Source: Dipteronia dyeriana (lineage: Eukaryota; Streptophyta; Magnoliopsida; Sapindales; Sapindaceae). Taken from it: 64,000 nt of DNA. A program made the position numbers and the translations under genes. The stretch is from positions 22,201,098 to 22,265,097 of the forward strand of contig CM065297.1 in assembly GCA_032871835.1 (NCBI GenBank), read 5' to 3'. Shown one piece after another: positions 1 to 11,709 of this stretch. Every line of letters begins with the position of its first letter. Within the stretch, counting starts at the first letter, position 1. The notes below the pieces were generated by a model. It did not search any database and was not told the origin of the DNA. It saw only the letters and a list, made by a program, of their open reading frames with translations.

Positions 1-149
1 TCAATTTAGGTCTAATGCATGAGCATTTAATATCAAGCGTGTGAATGTGTGATAGAAACTTAGCACAATGATACAGGGACATAAATGTATGCAATATGTG
101 TGTGTGTGTGTGTGTATGCCTCAGCCTTGTAAGAGGAATAAGGTCTAAA

Positions 150-580
150 TATATCTTTGATGTGCAACAATACTTCCTCTTGAAGGCTTCACTTTGCTTG
201 ATGAGTTGTGTAACTTCCTTGAATCTTGATAAGGTGTGACTCCTAGAAAACTAATCAATATAAAGGAAATATCATTTTGACATAGAATAATGCCAACATA
301 ACTCAAAATTCTAACATATTTTACTTTCTTATTAGACCTTGTGATGAGTAACTTCTTCACTTCTTATTTAATCATCGCGCTTCTTACCGGATTGAACAAA
401 CGTCTCTTTCTGAACTACCGTCTTGGCCTCTTGATCCATAACCAAGTTATGTGATATTATCCTCGTGTTGATCTTTGGCACATCCTTGTGACTCCAGGCA
501 AACACATCATTGTATTCTTTTAACAGGCAGGTCAAGTCAGCTTTAATGTCCATACGCAGGTTTGCACCTAATTTAACCAC
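150..580 (-). pseudogene. RT N-terminal fragment of gypsy pol
   Basis: Minus-strand peptide around 580-368 ends just after a motif of the type 'HxL..D..AK.V.QK', which is found before the reverse-transcriptase domain of Tat-like gypsy elements. The matching peptide in the second gypsy element is at 60342-60127. A stop follows, and similarity continues in a decayed form to about position 240. The catalytic YIDD region is absent. The family identity is clear for 368-580 and weaker for 150-360. Confidence 0.6.
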
Positions 581-745
581 TTTGGTTGGCTCATTGGTGT
601 CAAGGGCTACTGCCTCTATTGGCTCATCATTTTGTGTCTCGGGTCCTACCCTATGGTCGAGTTAGAACCATCTAGCACTTCCGTCTGGTCCCTCAACTCG
701 TCGGCACCCTCAACTGCCTGAATCGAGAATACCTGATGATCATCC

Positions 746-1075
746 TTATTTTCCTTGTCTTTGTCTTACTAGAGACCTTTCTTCAGCTCCCCCAAATCTC
801 CAAAGTGGGATGTGAAGGGGTTGTAAGTCTCTCTTGTCCAACTTCAGTCGGTCGTACACTCCCGCACTTAAAATGTCTGCTAAACTCTTATCATCAGTTA
901 GCACCAGATAAACATCCATATGCCCGATCTGAGCACTTATGACAAGTGCGTTTTTAGGTTTGAAATCCACGTAATGTGAGTCGACTTTAGTGAAAACCAT
1001 GGGGTCAAAACCTTCCATGATCCTCTTCGGGTCTGGCTCCATAAAGTTCACATTAAGGTAACCCTTTGCCTCCAC
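746..1075 (-). pseudogene. gypsy protease-region fragment
   Basis: A minus-strand frame of 109 codons ends with a block of the form 'ADILSAGVYDRLKLDKRDLQ'. This matches the segment just downstream of the aspartic-protease active site in the related element at 61060-60556, which reads DNGSSADIL. Here the expected D-N-G triad reads D-D-K, so the catalytic motif is lost. It belongs to pol of the element at 1-3811. Retropepsins process the Gag-Pol polyprotein. Confidence 0.65.
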
Positions 1076-1474
1076 TACTTCTTGGACTTCTTGTGCCCTT
1101 TCTTTGTTACTTTTTCTTGCTGAAGAACCACAAAAAATGGTTTTTATGGCCTCTTCATCTTCAGTTTTCTTAGGGCTTGATTTCTTTCCTCAGCCCCACT
1201 CCTACTGATTGTCTTAGAGAGGCTGGTTGTCCGTCTTTTTGATAACGATGTCCTTTAAGTGATCTTCCCAAATACGAGTCTCGATGTCGTCCTTGAGTTG
1301 ATAACCCTTAGAGGTTTCATGTATGTTATCTTTGTGGAATCGATAATACTTTGTAGTGTCTCGACGAGAGAAGTTTGACTATCTATGTGGTTCCTTTGAC
1401 AGGTTCTTCTCTTCCAAGATTGCAAGGACTTCTTCCTACTTTTTCTTCAAAGGGGTGTAATTATTGTATTTTCC

Positions 1475-2678
1475 CTAAAACCTGAAGCTGGTCTGATCAT
1501 TCTTGGAATCATTATCTCGGGAACCGCCTTGGGTCTTACTCTTTTGCTTATCTCCCTTTTGGGTCCTACCCCCATTATCTTTAGGTGTAGCTACTTCAGG
1601 GCAATCCTCGTGCATAATACTTCCTCCTGCTACAATTTCTTCTTCCTTGGGCAAGACAATCCCACCAGCTATGTCTGTCATATTTGCGTAGCTAGTAAGG
1701 TGTGCTCTCCTTAGATCGAAAGACAACCGACCATTTTGTAGATTGTTTATATACATTGTTATTATGACTTTATCATTCGCGCTTCCGATCTCTAACACTT
1801 CTTGGCCTAATCGGCTAAAGTACTTTTTCAATGACTCATTTTTCCCTTGTTTAAGTTGAGAGAGATGCACCGCCAACTTTTTCATGTGTACATTCCTGAG
1901 AAATTGCAATAAGAACTCCTAGATGAGCTCACTGAAACTCCCTATACTGCCTGCAGAGAGCTTTTTGGACTATCTAGAGCCTATATCCCTAAGGGTCTAG
2001 GGGAAATTAAGACCATCAAGGCATCACTTATGGCGTATTGGGCCATTGCACTTTTATATCTCCTTACATGCTCTTTCGGGTCGATGTTCTTTTTGAATTG
2101 CTCAACACGGTGCATCCTGAACCTTTATAGGAACGGTGTCCGAAGGATATCATTGGTGAACTGGCTATCCGACTCATCATCTGACAACTAATTGCGCCCA
2201 TACCGCCTAACCAAGGCGTCCATCCATCATATATTACTCAGAACTTCCAAGGTTAACTTCAGTATGAGTATATCATGTTCACCCACTGGTTCTCTACTCG
2301 GACTGAAATTCTATCGAATGGTTAATCCTATGACCTTTTCATCAGTATCATGCTCATCAGTTTCTCACTCTAGGTCATCCAATCTGGTTGATCCTCTCTA
2401 GTGTCTTCGATAATGATCCTGATCACTATCTTTAGAAGAGGATAAGTGATTCCTCTGGTGAGTATGCCTATTGGGTTGGTACTGATCCCACTCAAGGTTT
2501 GGTAGTTGTCACACTTGTCGCAAGGATACCCTTTTCCCTCACGTTCTCTGGTGCTCCAAGCCTGCATTTTCGATAAAGTTTCTGGTTGTTCTGTTGGGTT
2601 TCTGTCCATCGTCAGTAGTGCATCCGGTGTTAGGCCGACTATTACTGAACACATTATGCCTGGCTGATTATCTGGCAT
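1475..2678 (-). pseudogene. gypsy gag remnant
   Basis: The best part is a 144-codon minus-strand frame (1909-1475) with the gag core 'KQGKNESLKKYFSRLGQEVL' and a basic, glycine-rich tail. Retrotransposon gag domains carry this 'ESL..Y..RF' type of helix, and the second gypsy element has the same block at 62118-61807. An N-terminal piece lies at 2678-2370, with broken frames between. Gag would form the virus-like particle; this copy cannot. Confidence 0.7.
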
Positions 2679-2983
2679 GTGAAGGTCGTAAGGCGAGGTC
2701 AGCCATGCAGTTGTCGAAAGGGCAACTCAATGTCTAGCCGTATTTGCTCCAAGTTGCTATAAGGAATCGCAAAACCGTTGGGCAATCTCCCGTTAGTCGT
2801 GGGAGTCATTGGACAACCGTTGATTGGTTGCTAGCAGTCAGTGTTGCGTCTGATGGTCTCGTGGTATCGGGAGTGGTGTTAGCTCCTCTCATATCATTTG
2901 GTAAGTTCTGGTTGTTTCTGGAACCGCTCACATCTCCATTGTCAGCAATTACTCATAAGGGTTTACAGAATTTAGATAATATG

Positions 2984-3004
2984 CCCCCTCCTTCTAGTGC
3001 CAAT
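2984..3004 (-). other. primer-binding site next to 5' LTR
   Basis: Directly inside the LTR, the minus strand reads TTGGCACTAGAAGGAGGGGG. It starts with TGG, as needed to pair with a tRNA CCA end. The same 'CTAGAAGGAGGG' core occurs beside the LTRs at 21938 and 62981, so three related elements share it. It is not the common initiator-Met site (TGGTATCAGAGC). The tRNA is unidentified. Confidence 0.6.
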
Positions 3005-3811
3005 TGTTAACGGTGATTTCTTCCCTCAAAGAAAGTCAACTGGTCAACGATGTGGTCTGCAAACGATAAAGAAATAATGACATAAAAAATAATAAGGAAA
3101 ACGGTTTTACGTGGTAAAACTCCAATGACGGAGAAACATCCACGGATTGTCGCTTGGCGACAGAGAAACAAATCCACTATGAAAATAATTAATTACACTC
3201 TTATCTCCCTTTTCTCTCTGATATTGATTGTCCCTCATTTTTACAACGGTTTTATGGTTATATTTATATAGTGCTCTGTAGGATTTTTGGTGTGTCAACT
3301 AAAGATTACAGAGTCATTAGGAGTCTTCATGCGTGGACTATCTTGATATCTTTTCTATTCGGAATCGTTACACAATCACGGTAGTTGAGTATATGTTTGA
3401 CTTGGATTCTTTACATTCTGGAGAGTATCGCCTTGTTTTCTATTCGAAGTGTGACTCTTATATTCTATCTTGGTAAAACTTCCATCTTGGTCGCCATGTT
3501 CTGATCGATTTGTGATTGCCTGTTTTGGATGAGCAATCATCACAATGAGAAGCCCTAATGTGGACATATTGCCTGTTTTGGCCGTCTAGATATCGCTGAG
3601 CAGAGATCTCCGACTAATAGAATCCTTATTTGTTAAGACTTTTTAATCTAGCAACTCTATCGTCATGTTATGATGTGTCTTTATCCAATGATGTGTTAGT
3701 CGGTGCTCTTTTCATTGTTCAGTTAACTTTTGTCGATGTGGCCTAGTGGGTTTTCCACTTACCCTGCTCTACTTGGCTGACACATCACTTGGGCAAATTT
3801 GTCACACAACA
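3005..3811 (-). repeat. gypsy 5' LTR (807 bp)
   Basis: It starts TGTTAACGG and ends CACACAACA on the plus strand, giving the usual TG...CA ends on either strand. A primer-binding site lies immediately at its left. It contains a segment 'ttttacgtggtaaaactcc' that is nearly shared with the LTRs at 44428 and 62981. This shows the LTRs belong to related families although the overall sequence differs. Confidence 0.8.
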
Positions 3812-5595
3812 AAAATAAATAAAATAAAATTCCTGACCCGTTTATGAAATGTTGTTATTTAATAGCTTGACCGAATCAATCAGTTTCATTTAATTTAAGT
3901 GTTTACATATTTAAATATGGGGAAATTACACTACGCCCTTAAGGTTTGGCTATGATACACCTAGAAGGAAAACTTCCATTTAGTCTACGCACAGCTCCCT
4001 ACACTTAATGGTTGTTAAGTCTTCTGTTAGATTGATTTGGTTTGACATGTGAACTACCCAAAATGCTATTATAATTATATAATTACAGAACATAATAAAA
4101 TATCACGATAGATAATGAAAAAAATACGTCAGAGTGATATAAAAACAAATGAAGTTGGCGGTGAGACCACTATAAGATTTTATTTATTTATTTATTTCAA
4201 ACAATTGTTGCCATCACCACCATAATCACCACCATAATAAAATGAGTAGTGGTGAGGTATAGCAAAATGGAGGAGGTTGGTGTCTCCTCCGTTGAACCAC
4301 AAAATAAAAATCAGACATTCCCAAACTCAAATCTACACTTAATTTGTAACCTAAATCCATGCTCATTTCAAATCATAGAGTTCAGACATATAAAACCCAA
4401 CTTAAACTCACCAAAATCTAACTCAAACCTACCAAGATTCCAAGAATTGGAGGCCCTACGGTCACCTGTTTGCAGATCGGAGGTCCTATACAGTTACCTC
4501 ACTGGTTCCCTATGGCCGGGCTGGGTTTGCATTAAATTAAGAGAGTTGAGAAAAATCAAAATGCAAGAATTTATAGTGGTCTGACATGCATACGTTAGGT
4601 GACTACATTGACTTCAGAACTTAATTAAAGCTGTTCACTATATACTGTACTTGGTCTATCAAGATTGAAATGTACAAATTAAATTACATTTGTTGATGAT
4701 ATCTCATGACTCCAAATCTATTAAATGATATATTTCAAAAAATATATATATTATTATTATTATTGACTATGCTACCAAGCAGTGGCTTGAACTTGGGCGG
4801 TAAGAAACACAAGAACTCGTGTAATCTTACGATCAAGTCCAACAGGAAGCATGGTTATATTACACATTTAATTTTAAAATAAATTGCAAGTATGTTCACT
4901 TTTTACACCTATTTCTCACACTAACTTATAAAGAAATGACTGAAATATTAAATACAGATAAAGCCTATGCAGGGGGCTGAAATTTCCTAGGTGATCGACC
5001 CCTCTATATTGCTTAATTATAATTTTTGTAAATTATTGTAAGAATTAATTTATGGTTGACTAGCATAGGTAAAGCTAGGGGCCATGGCCGAACAAACAAT
5101 AAAAAATTATATATTTAATATTAAATTTTTTAAATATTATATTTTACTGTATTGTCCCCACTAAAAAAAATTCTCCAACCGATTCTTTTATGCACCCAGA
5201 CTAGTATATTTTCAAATTTAAAACTTGTTAATGCATTTCAAATAGGATTGAACGTTTAATATTTCATTTTTCACTTCATTGTACACACCGAAAAGGAACA
5301 CTATCTACCAACCCTACTCAAGTTCTTTAAAATTCTAAGAGTAAATTTACTATGTCCATTCAATTGCTTAGCTAAAAATCCCTATATTTATATCTCTTTA
5401 GTCAGGCTATAAGTGGATTAATTTGTGTACCTGCTCGCTTGAGAGATTACAGAGGAAAATTGTTTGGATGAAACGAACGCATAAGTATTCGGCTATTTAA
5501 AACACACTATATATCGCTTTGCGTCAATTTTTATTTTATCTAATCATATCTATGATACCCTAACATCATATGACGTTTTTTGAGTAATTAGATAC
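3812..5595. other. gene-free AT-rich intergenic stretch
   Basis: No convincing gene. The 111-codon plus-strand frame at 4249-4584 shows no recognisable motif. Around 4449-4530 there is a GC-richer patch (gaggtcct...cctcactgg...ccgggctggg) that resembles 9779-9851 and may be the end of an old DNA transposon. The rest is AT-rich with short homopolymers. Confidence 0.5.
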
Positions 5596-5725
5596 ATGTA
5601 TGCTGGTGGGAGGAGTTTCCTCCTTGCGTTTGTAAATTTTTATTGACGGATGCTCCCGGTTGTATTTGATTTCTTATTTTAATAAAGATGTTCTTTGTAA
5701 AAAAAAAAAAAAAAAAATGTATGCT
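5596..5725 (+). mobile_element. Severely 5'-truncated LINE tail with target duplication
   Basis: A 112-bp insert (5605-5716) ends in AATAAAG followed 11 bp later by a run of A. It is bracketed by the 9-bp direct repeat ATGTATGCT at 5596-5604 and 5717-5725. The layout (3' UTR-like sequence, polyadenylation signal, poly(A), target duplication) is that of a dead-on-arrival L1-type insertion. No coding sequence remains. Confidence 0.8.
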
Positions 5726-5770
5726 TGACTATCCCATATAAACTTCTCTCTAAAAAATGATCAAATGATC

Positions 5771-7539
5771 TAGCATTTCCAACAATCTCTTAACGGTGGA
5801 TGTTATTGTAAGGGGTCATTAAGGCCAACTCCATTGGGTCACCCCTTTAATGGTTCTCTAATTCATGCCAGACGAAAACAATAAATTTGGAGATAAAGTT
5901 TTCATTTTCATATTTAGATATCCAAATCCCCCACCTATATTTGGAACAGGATCCACTCATTGGTCCTTGTTTTTCCTTGGTAATTTTCAAGTGTAATTAA
6001 AATATCAAATTGTATGAGAGAGAAAAAGTGATTAAATCTTGACCGTGTATTTTTATTTTGCTTAGGTGTCATTAGATTCTAAAAAGTCAAGAAAAAACAA
6101 GATATGGAGAGGATCTTGATCCTCTATATTTCACTGTTTATTTTTTACATTCCCACTTTATCCTCATATTCTATCTTAAATTTCAATTATATTCTTTTCA
6201 TTTTTTTTTTAACTAAACTTAATTAATTTATTATAACTTTTTATTTATAAATCCTATTGCTATAAAAATTATCCCATTAGAAATATTTTATTGAGATTTT
6301 TCATCCGAGTATAATATTAACTATATTTTAATAATTTTTTATTTTTTTATGTATTATACCTTCTATTTTAATCAATAAAGTAAAAGTATTTTAATTCAAA
6401 CAAATGTTTTCAAACCATTAATTTTAATCAATGTTTTCTAATCATCAATAACATTAATATCTTCAAATTAAAATATTACGATGGAAAAAAAAAAGTACAT
6501 TGAAAAAGAAGTTATTTTTCTGATAGTGTGTTGGAAATCAAATAATTTTATGGTTGATTGATTGATTAAATTTATAATAATATTAATTAATTATAAGGTA
6601 CACTAATTAAATGTATATTACATTTTTCTGATATAATATATTAATCAAAAGTACAATAAAAATATATGATCTAAAATTTAGGTTAGGTGTAGACAATTAG
6701 GTAAAAAATTAGATAAAAAAAAAATATAAATATCAAAATTTGTTTTGTACTCATCATTATATGTAAAAATAGTTATGTGTAACTATTTTATAAAAAAAAT
6801 TAAAAAAATTATTAACTAAAATAATTAAGAGAAAACAATTTTATTAAAGAAAATAATAATATTTTGTTATTTGAAGATTGTAAAATGAAGAACGATTTGA
6901 GTAATAAATTTATAGAGATGAAATATTCCTAGAATATTCTATTTTTGGTCTCTAAAATGGAGAAAACAATTTAGAACAATTGGAGATGACCTAAGAGGAG
7001 TTCACTTTTGTTCACCCCCCTTCAATGGGGGTGAGCATTACCCCTCTCCCGCTTGGATGACATATGTCTAAGGAGAAGTAAATTTGTCCCAAAATATGAT
7101 AATGTTAAAACAAATTCACCCCCTCCATGGACACATGCCATCCATGCAGGAGGGGGTAATGCTCACCCCCCTTGAAAGGGGGTGAGCAAAAATAGACTCA
7201 CCTAAAAGAGTATTGTTTTCTAACAATACTCCCTTAAATGACTCTCTTAATAATTTTTTATTATTATCTTGATATTTTATTTTATAATGATTACAGTAAC
7301 ACAAATTACTTATTGGATAACATAAGAGTGAATGATATTTAAAGTTAAATATTTGGTGCTTTTCAAAAAAGTTAAATTAAATATGTGGAGCTCATTTAAT
7401 AAAGGCTAAAGACACCATTTAATTAGACGAGTGAGCTCCACAAAAACACATTTAAAGGAGTCTTTAAGAAATCTGTTGGTGTTGCAAAAATACAGCTAAG
7501 GGAGGTCTCCAAGGGATCGAGACCGTTGGAGATGCTCTA
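5771..7539. mobile_element. possible non-autonomous TIR DNA transposon
   Basis: The left end reads 'tagcatttccaac' and the right end, reverse-complemented, 'tagagcatctccaac'. An inner pair, 'ggccaactccattggg' (about 5822) and the complement of 'acaattggagatgacc' (about 6977), is also inverted. AGCATCTCCAAC-type ends are widespread in plant MITEs. The interior is AT-rich and non-coding and contains the fold-back element at 6997-7202. No clear target duplication, so the exact ends are tentative. Confidence 0.4.
6997..7202. mobile_element. Fold-back / MITE-like palindromic element (206 bp)
   Basis: The left arm (6997-7072) and right arm (about 7125-7202) are inverted copies of about 75 bp sharing 'gggtgagcattacccc' and neighbouring sequence. 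Each arm also contains its own small hairpin, for example GCTCACCCCCC-ttga-AAGGGGGTGAGC on the right. Together they would fold into a long hairpin with branched tips. The GC-rich arms contrast with the AT-rich surroundings. No coding capacity. Confidence 0.75.
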
Positions 7540-8428
7540 AATATTGATTATGGTTTTGTGTAATTAATTACAGAAAATTGAAATTCCAAGAATTATAAGG
7601 GTATGTGGAGTATGTGTTCATGTAAATCTATAAAGTTGAAGGGTCATGGCCTACAAATTACGTAATTAAAGGTCCCTGCCGACCAAAAACTAGAAAGTAT
7701 ATTATCTGGCCAAGCAAGTATATACACAGGAGTAAGGGGTGACTATTGACTTGTTTTGTGATCATTAGTCAAGACTCAAGAGTACTACTGAAGACCGAAG
7801 ACGATGCTGCGTTGCTGACAGCTCAAATTTCACACAGCTTAAGAATGTGCTGATTTTCTTGAATAAAAATAATAAATTGCTTATCTTATTGTTAGTTTAT
7901 CGAGTTCTGTAACTACTATTTTTTTTGTAAGATTTTATTAAAAATTAAATATCAGAAAATAAGATTAAAAAGTCCAAATCAAAATTCATCAAAATTAATG
8001 GATTTCATCAATATCATTACTTTATAGTAAAAATAAAGGGTGTCTCATGAGTTTATATAATGAAATCTTGTAAATAATTAATGCAATAATTAAAAATTGA
8101 AAAAGAATTAGTAAGTAATTTTTGGAGATAATCGATCGGTGAAATAACATGCCAGTTGGGCGAGGCAACAACCACAGGTTATAGCAGCAGTTGACAAGTC
8201 TATATATAATACAGCTGTGAGATGTGTGTTCTTTTTTCCTGGATCGTGCGTGTGTCTGTCTTGGTGTACATTGTACAACGTAATGTGCGTGCCACATAAA
8301 AAAAAGGTCAAGAGCTTGCTAGCTTTGGTGGCCCATGCTGGATTATGATGTTGTGAGGATTTCTAGCTATCTACATAAATTCTTCAAATCCAATAGCTTT
8401 TCTATTTATCATATTATTATTATTTTTT
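7540..8428. other. gene-free AT-rich stretch
   Basis: I see no gene or clear repeat. Two overlapping minus-strand frames at 8022-8311 are shadows in low-complexity sequence, without motifs. Confidence 0.5.
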
Positions 8429-8999
8429 GGGTTAATTGCACTAACCGACTCTTACTTAATTAAATCTAACAAGATTTCAAAAAGATATTCTAAATTAATA
8501 CAAACACCTCTTACCATTAAGTTAATACGTTAACTTTAACAGTTGACTATCATTAACCTTTGGAAAACCAAATATATCTCTACCAAATCATCCCAAACAT
8601 AAAATATTTGTTAATTAAAAATTGATTTTTTTTAAAAGATAATATATCGGCCACCAAAGGAAATATCCTCAATTCACGGAGAAGGTTCCTCTACGAACTG
8701 CAGGAGGTCGATCTCCGAGGTCGGTGAAGATCTCTTCTAGTAAGTGGGAGATCGTGAAAGATCTCTTATTTCTTTCGGCGGTGGAGCTCCACTGTAAGTA
8801 GATTATCTTGATTTTTTTAATATATATATTATGTTTGAGATGATGTGGTAAGGGTATATATATTGGGTTTTACAAATGTCAATGTTAGTCAACCGTTAAA
8901 GTTTGACTTGATGGCAAGGAGTGTTTGCGTTAATTTTGGATATCTTTTTTAAACCTTGCTAGATTTAACAAACTAAGGGTAAGTTAGTATAATTAACCC
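8429..8999. mobile_element. Long-TIR non-autonomous DNA transposon (571 bp)
   Basis: It begins GGGTTAATTGCACTAAC and ends with the inverse, AATTAACCC. The two arms match as inverted repeats over about 130 bp, including 'aaatctaacaagatttc' on the left and its near complement on the right. The centre (8640-8810) is less AT-rich and non-coding. Long TIRs suggest a Mutator-like or fold-back type. The flanks give no unambiguous target duplication, so the superfamily is uncertain. Confidence 0.75.
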
Positions 9000-9117
9000 T
9001 TAGTATTACCATTCATCTAATTATATATAATATATGTATAGAGAGAGATCCAATAGCATCAAGTGATTCAAAAATTTAAAATAAAGAATAAAGAAAAAAA
9101 AAACTTAGAGAAAAAAT

Positions 9118-9215
9118 TAGAATCTCATCTTCTTCTACCACACTTAGAAGGATACTTATATATTAGTAGAATCTCATCTTCTTCTACCACACTTAGAAGG
9201 ATACTTATATATTAG
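9118..9215. repeat. Perfect tandem duplication of a 49-bp unit
   Basis: The segment starting 'tagaatctcatcttcttc' occurs twice head to tail with a period of 49 bp, with no visible differences. This indicates a recent local duplication in otherwise non-coding DNA. Confidence 0.9.
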
Positions 9216-10512
9216 GTGAAATTATACGTATATTTAACTTATACGAATATCCCCTACGTTGACTAACCTTTTGATTTATAGCCAACTTAACATTCCAAGA
9301 GTACTGATCTAGGGGTAAAATCATCCTCTTACTTATAAAATAATTAAAAACCAAAGAAACCCCATAGGTTTGTATAATTATATAACTACCTAGGGTAGGT
9401 ACTAAGATATTCGGGGTCGAGGCGAAGTACAAAAAATGTGACCCTCGATACTTTATGTATATTTATTAGATTTTTTTCTCTAATAAATACTTGTAAATAT
9501 CAATATAATAAGAGTGTTATACAGTTTTTTTTAATATATAAAAGATAATTATTGTTGGGATTAAGATTCAAGTATTCAACAGACTATAATAATTGGGTTT
9601 TATAATTTATGGATCTCTTAAAATGAAATATGTTTGGTGGACCTATTTTGAACTCATTTTATGGGTTTATTAGTTTGAAAATAATTACATGTTCAAAAGG
9701 CTTTTTTAAACTCATTTTTATGGGTCTATTAGTTCATATAAGAGTTATCTGCAAAATCAAAAAAAAAATTGAAACTTTGAGGGCCCTTACAGATCAGGGG
9801 CCCTAGGCGGTCGCCTCACTGGGCTCCCTCTGGGGTCGGGCCTGTTACTACCCTAACGATAATAACTATAAAATAACTTCTAAAAGTTCTAAAATTTACA
9901 AAACCACCATAACAACACATCATCTTCTTCCTCCTCTCCACTACTTCGATGACAACAAAATTGGTTCATGGAAGATCGCAACCTTATCCAAGTAACAGAG
10001 GAGACGGCGTTAAGCCTCCTCTCGATCTAGAGGTACTGCAACCTCCTCCTTTCATAAAAAGGTTTTGCCACCTCTACAAGAGGAGGCAGCGGACTTTCTT
10101 TACATGGAAGAGACGTTCTGCCTCCTCTTCAAATGTTTGTGTAATAAAAGAATTTGTTGAAAATATATGCAATTACATCTAAATTCAGTGACATTTGAGC
10201 AATTAACCCAATTCCAAATGTTTATACGCATTTTACATATTTGTTAATAGTCCATAAAATTCAAAGGTTTAAAAAATAAAAATAAATAGATAACTAAAGA
10301 AAATGTTTTCTTTTGAAAACTAACCCAATAACATTGATGATACCAGCAACCTAGTCAAAACCATGCCCATATATATAAATATATAGTTATATATTCCTTT
10401 ACATATCAATTTATAGATATCCATCATGCATGACAAGGAAATTATGCATGCAGATCATGCATACATATTGCTTATATATATAGTCAAAAAGTAAGTGGTA
10501 TTTTTTGGTCAA
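9216..10512. other. non-coding stretch with a dispersed-repeat end
   Basis: No gene recognised. At 9779-9851 a GC-rich block ends GGGTCGGGCCTG and resembles the patch at 4449-4530; the ending looks like the terminus of a hAT-type element. The 77-codon frame at 9949-10182 has no motif. Sequence 10380-10500 is rich in 'atgcat' and 'tatata' repeats. Confidence 0.45.
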
Positions 10513-11481
10513 TAGTTGTTCCATATCAGATTTATTTCATTCATTTTACAATGACTGGGTTGTGAAGTAGAGAGAGAAATTCTCGTTGAAACCCAGACAA
10601 TTACTCGAACGGTGACGGAGTGAGGCTACGCAGACGTATTCGGGGGTCTAGCTCAGAGTCTTTAGTAAAAGCCTTTTCTGGTCAGTACTTATAAGGGTCG
10701 AAATGTGATTACAAAAAGCTCAGAGTCTTTAGTGAAAGTCTTGAAACCTTTATTAAAAAGCTCATAAGCTTTATTAAAAAGCTTGAAGTCATTAGTAAAA
10801 GTTTCGGAGCCTTTATTAAAAAGCTCGGAGCCATAACAAAAAAGTTTAGAGCCACTACAAAAAAAAAAAAAACTCGGAGCCATTACAAAAAAGAAAAGTT
10901 GGGAGCCATTATAAAAAAGCTCGAAGCCATTATAAAAAAAAAAAGTTCGAAGCCATTACAAAAAAAAGCTTGAAGCCTTTACAAACTTTACAAAATAGCT
11001 CGGATTCTTTACAAAAAAGCTCTGAGATTTTACACAAAGTCTCGGATAATTTACATAAGGGCTCGGACACTATAAATAAAGTCTCAATTAACCTTCAAAA
11101 AGGCTCGGATAGAGCTTACAAAGGCTCAGAGGTTCAAACTTCACAATATCAACTTCATGTTCACACAAAGACTCGGACAACAAATCATAAGGAATTGATA
11201 AATTATTACAAGAATCAGAATACCTTGTTGTGCTAAAACAAATCGACTTCCAGACAAGTTGTAGATCGATTTCCAAACAAGTTTTAGATCGATTTCCAAA
11301 CAAGTTTATTGGAGAGAGAGAGAAGTTACTGCTTTCAGTGATCAAAGTGTAGAGACGGAAGTATAAAGAAAATTAAAAGTTGATTATTTAAGGACAATAT
11401 GAGTAGTTTACCATAATAGGTACCTTTTAAACTTAATTTATTAAAGCAGTGACACCATTGCAACGCACAAAAAAAAGTGTC
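10513..11481. mobile_element. Truncated copy of the 'agctcg' minisatellite TIR element
   Basis: It is homologous to the element at 24804-26836. Both share the block beginning 'caatagttgttcca', the internal 'aaagctcgga' repeats, and the right end (gtagttyaccataatagg...gtgacac). The left terminal repeat seen in the other copy is missing here, so this copy is 5'-truncated at about 10513. The internal repeats (10710-11130) mostly run in one orientation: 'aaaagctcggagcc...' repeated imperfectly. No protein-coding signal. Confidence 0.75.
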
Positions 11482-11709
11482 ATTTCTCACAATTTCCACT
11501 ATATATATAAATTTAAATATGCTTACTTATTTAAACGTATAAACTTAATATTTGATATTAGAGTCAAGTCGAATATACGTATATATAATTATTTAATATA
11601 AGAATAATAGTAAGTAATTATTTATTATCATATAAGATTCCAAAAGTATGTATAGAGATTCATAAGATATATATTCATATCGGGGAGATTGACATTGATA
11701 ATTTTAGCA
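11482..11709. other. short AT-rich spacer
   Basis: No feature seen between the right end of the minisatellite element and the first LINE-like coding sequence. Confidence 0.4.

Larger units (their letters stand above)
1..3811 (-). mobile_element. Ty3/gypsy (Tat-like) retrotransposon, 5' part, degenerate
   Basis: Read on the minus strand this is 5' LTR (3811-3005), primer-binding site, gag, protease and the start of reverse transcriptase. The RT is lost near position 150-250, and the rest lies outside the window or was deleted. The protein pieces resemble those of the gypsy element at 44428-63872 (same gag core and protease segment), so the two are relatives. All frames are broken. The 3' LTR is not in the window, so no target duplication can be tested. 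Confidence 0.85.

Noticed and set aside
4249..4584. 111-codon plus-strand ORF
   Set aside because: No motif, low complexity in its first half, and its second half overlaps a dispersed repeat.
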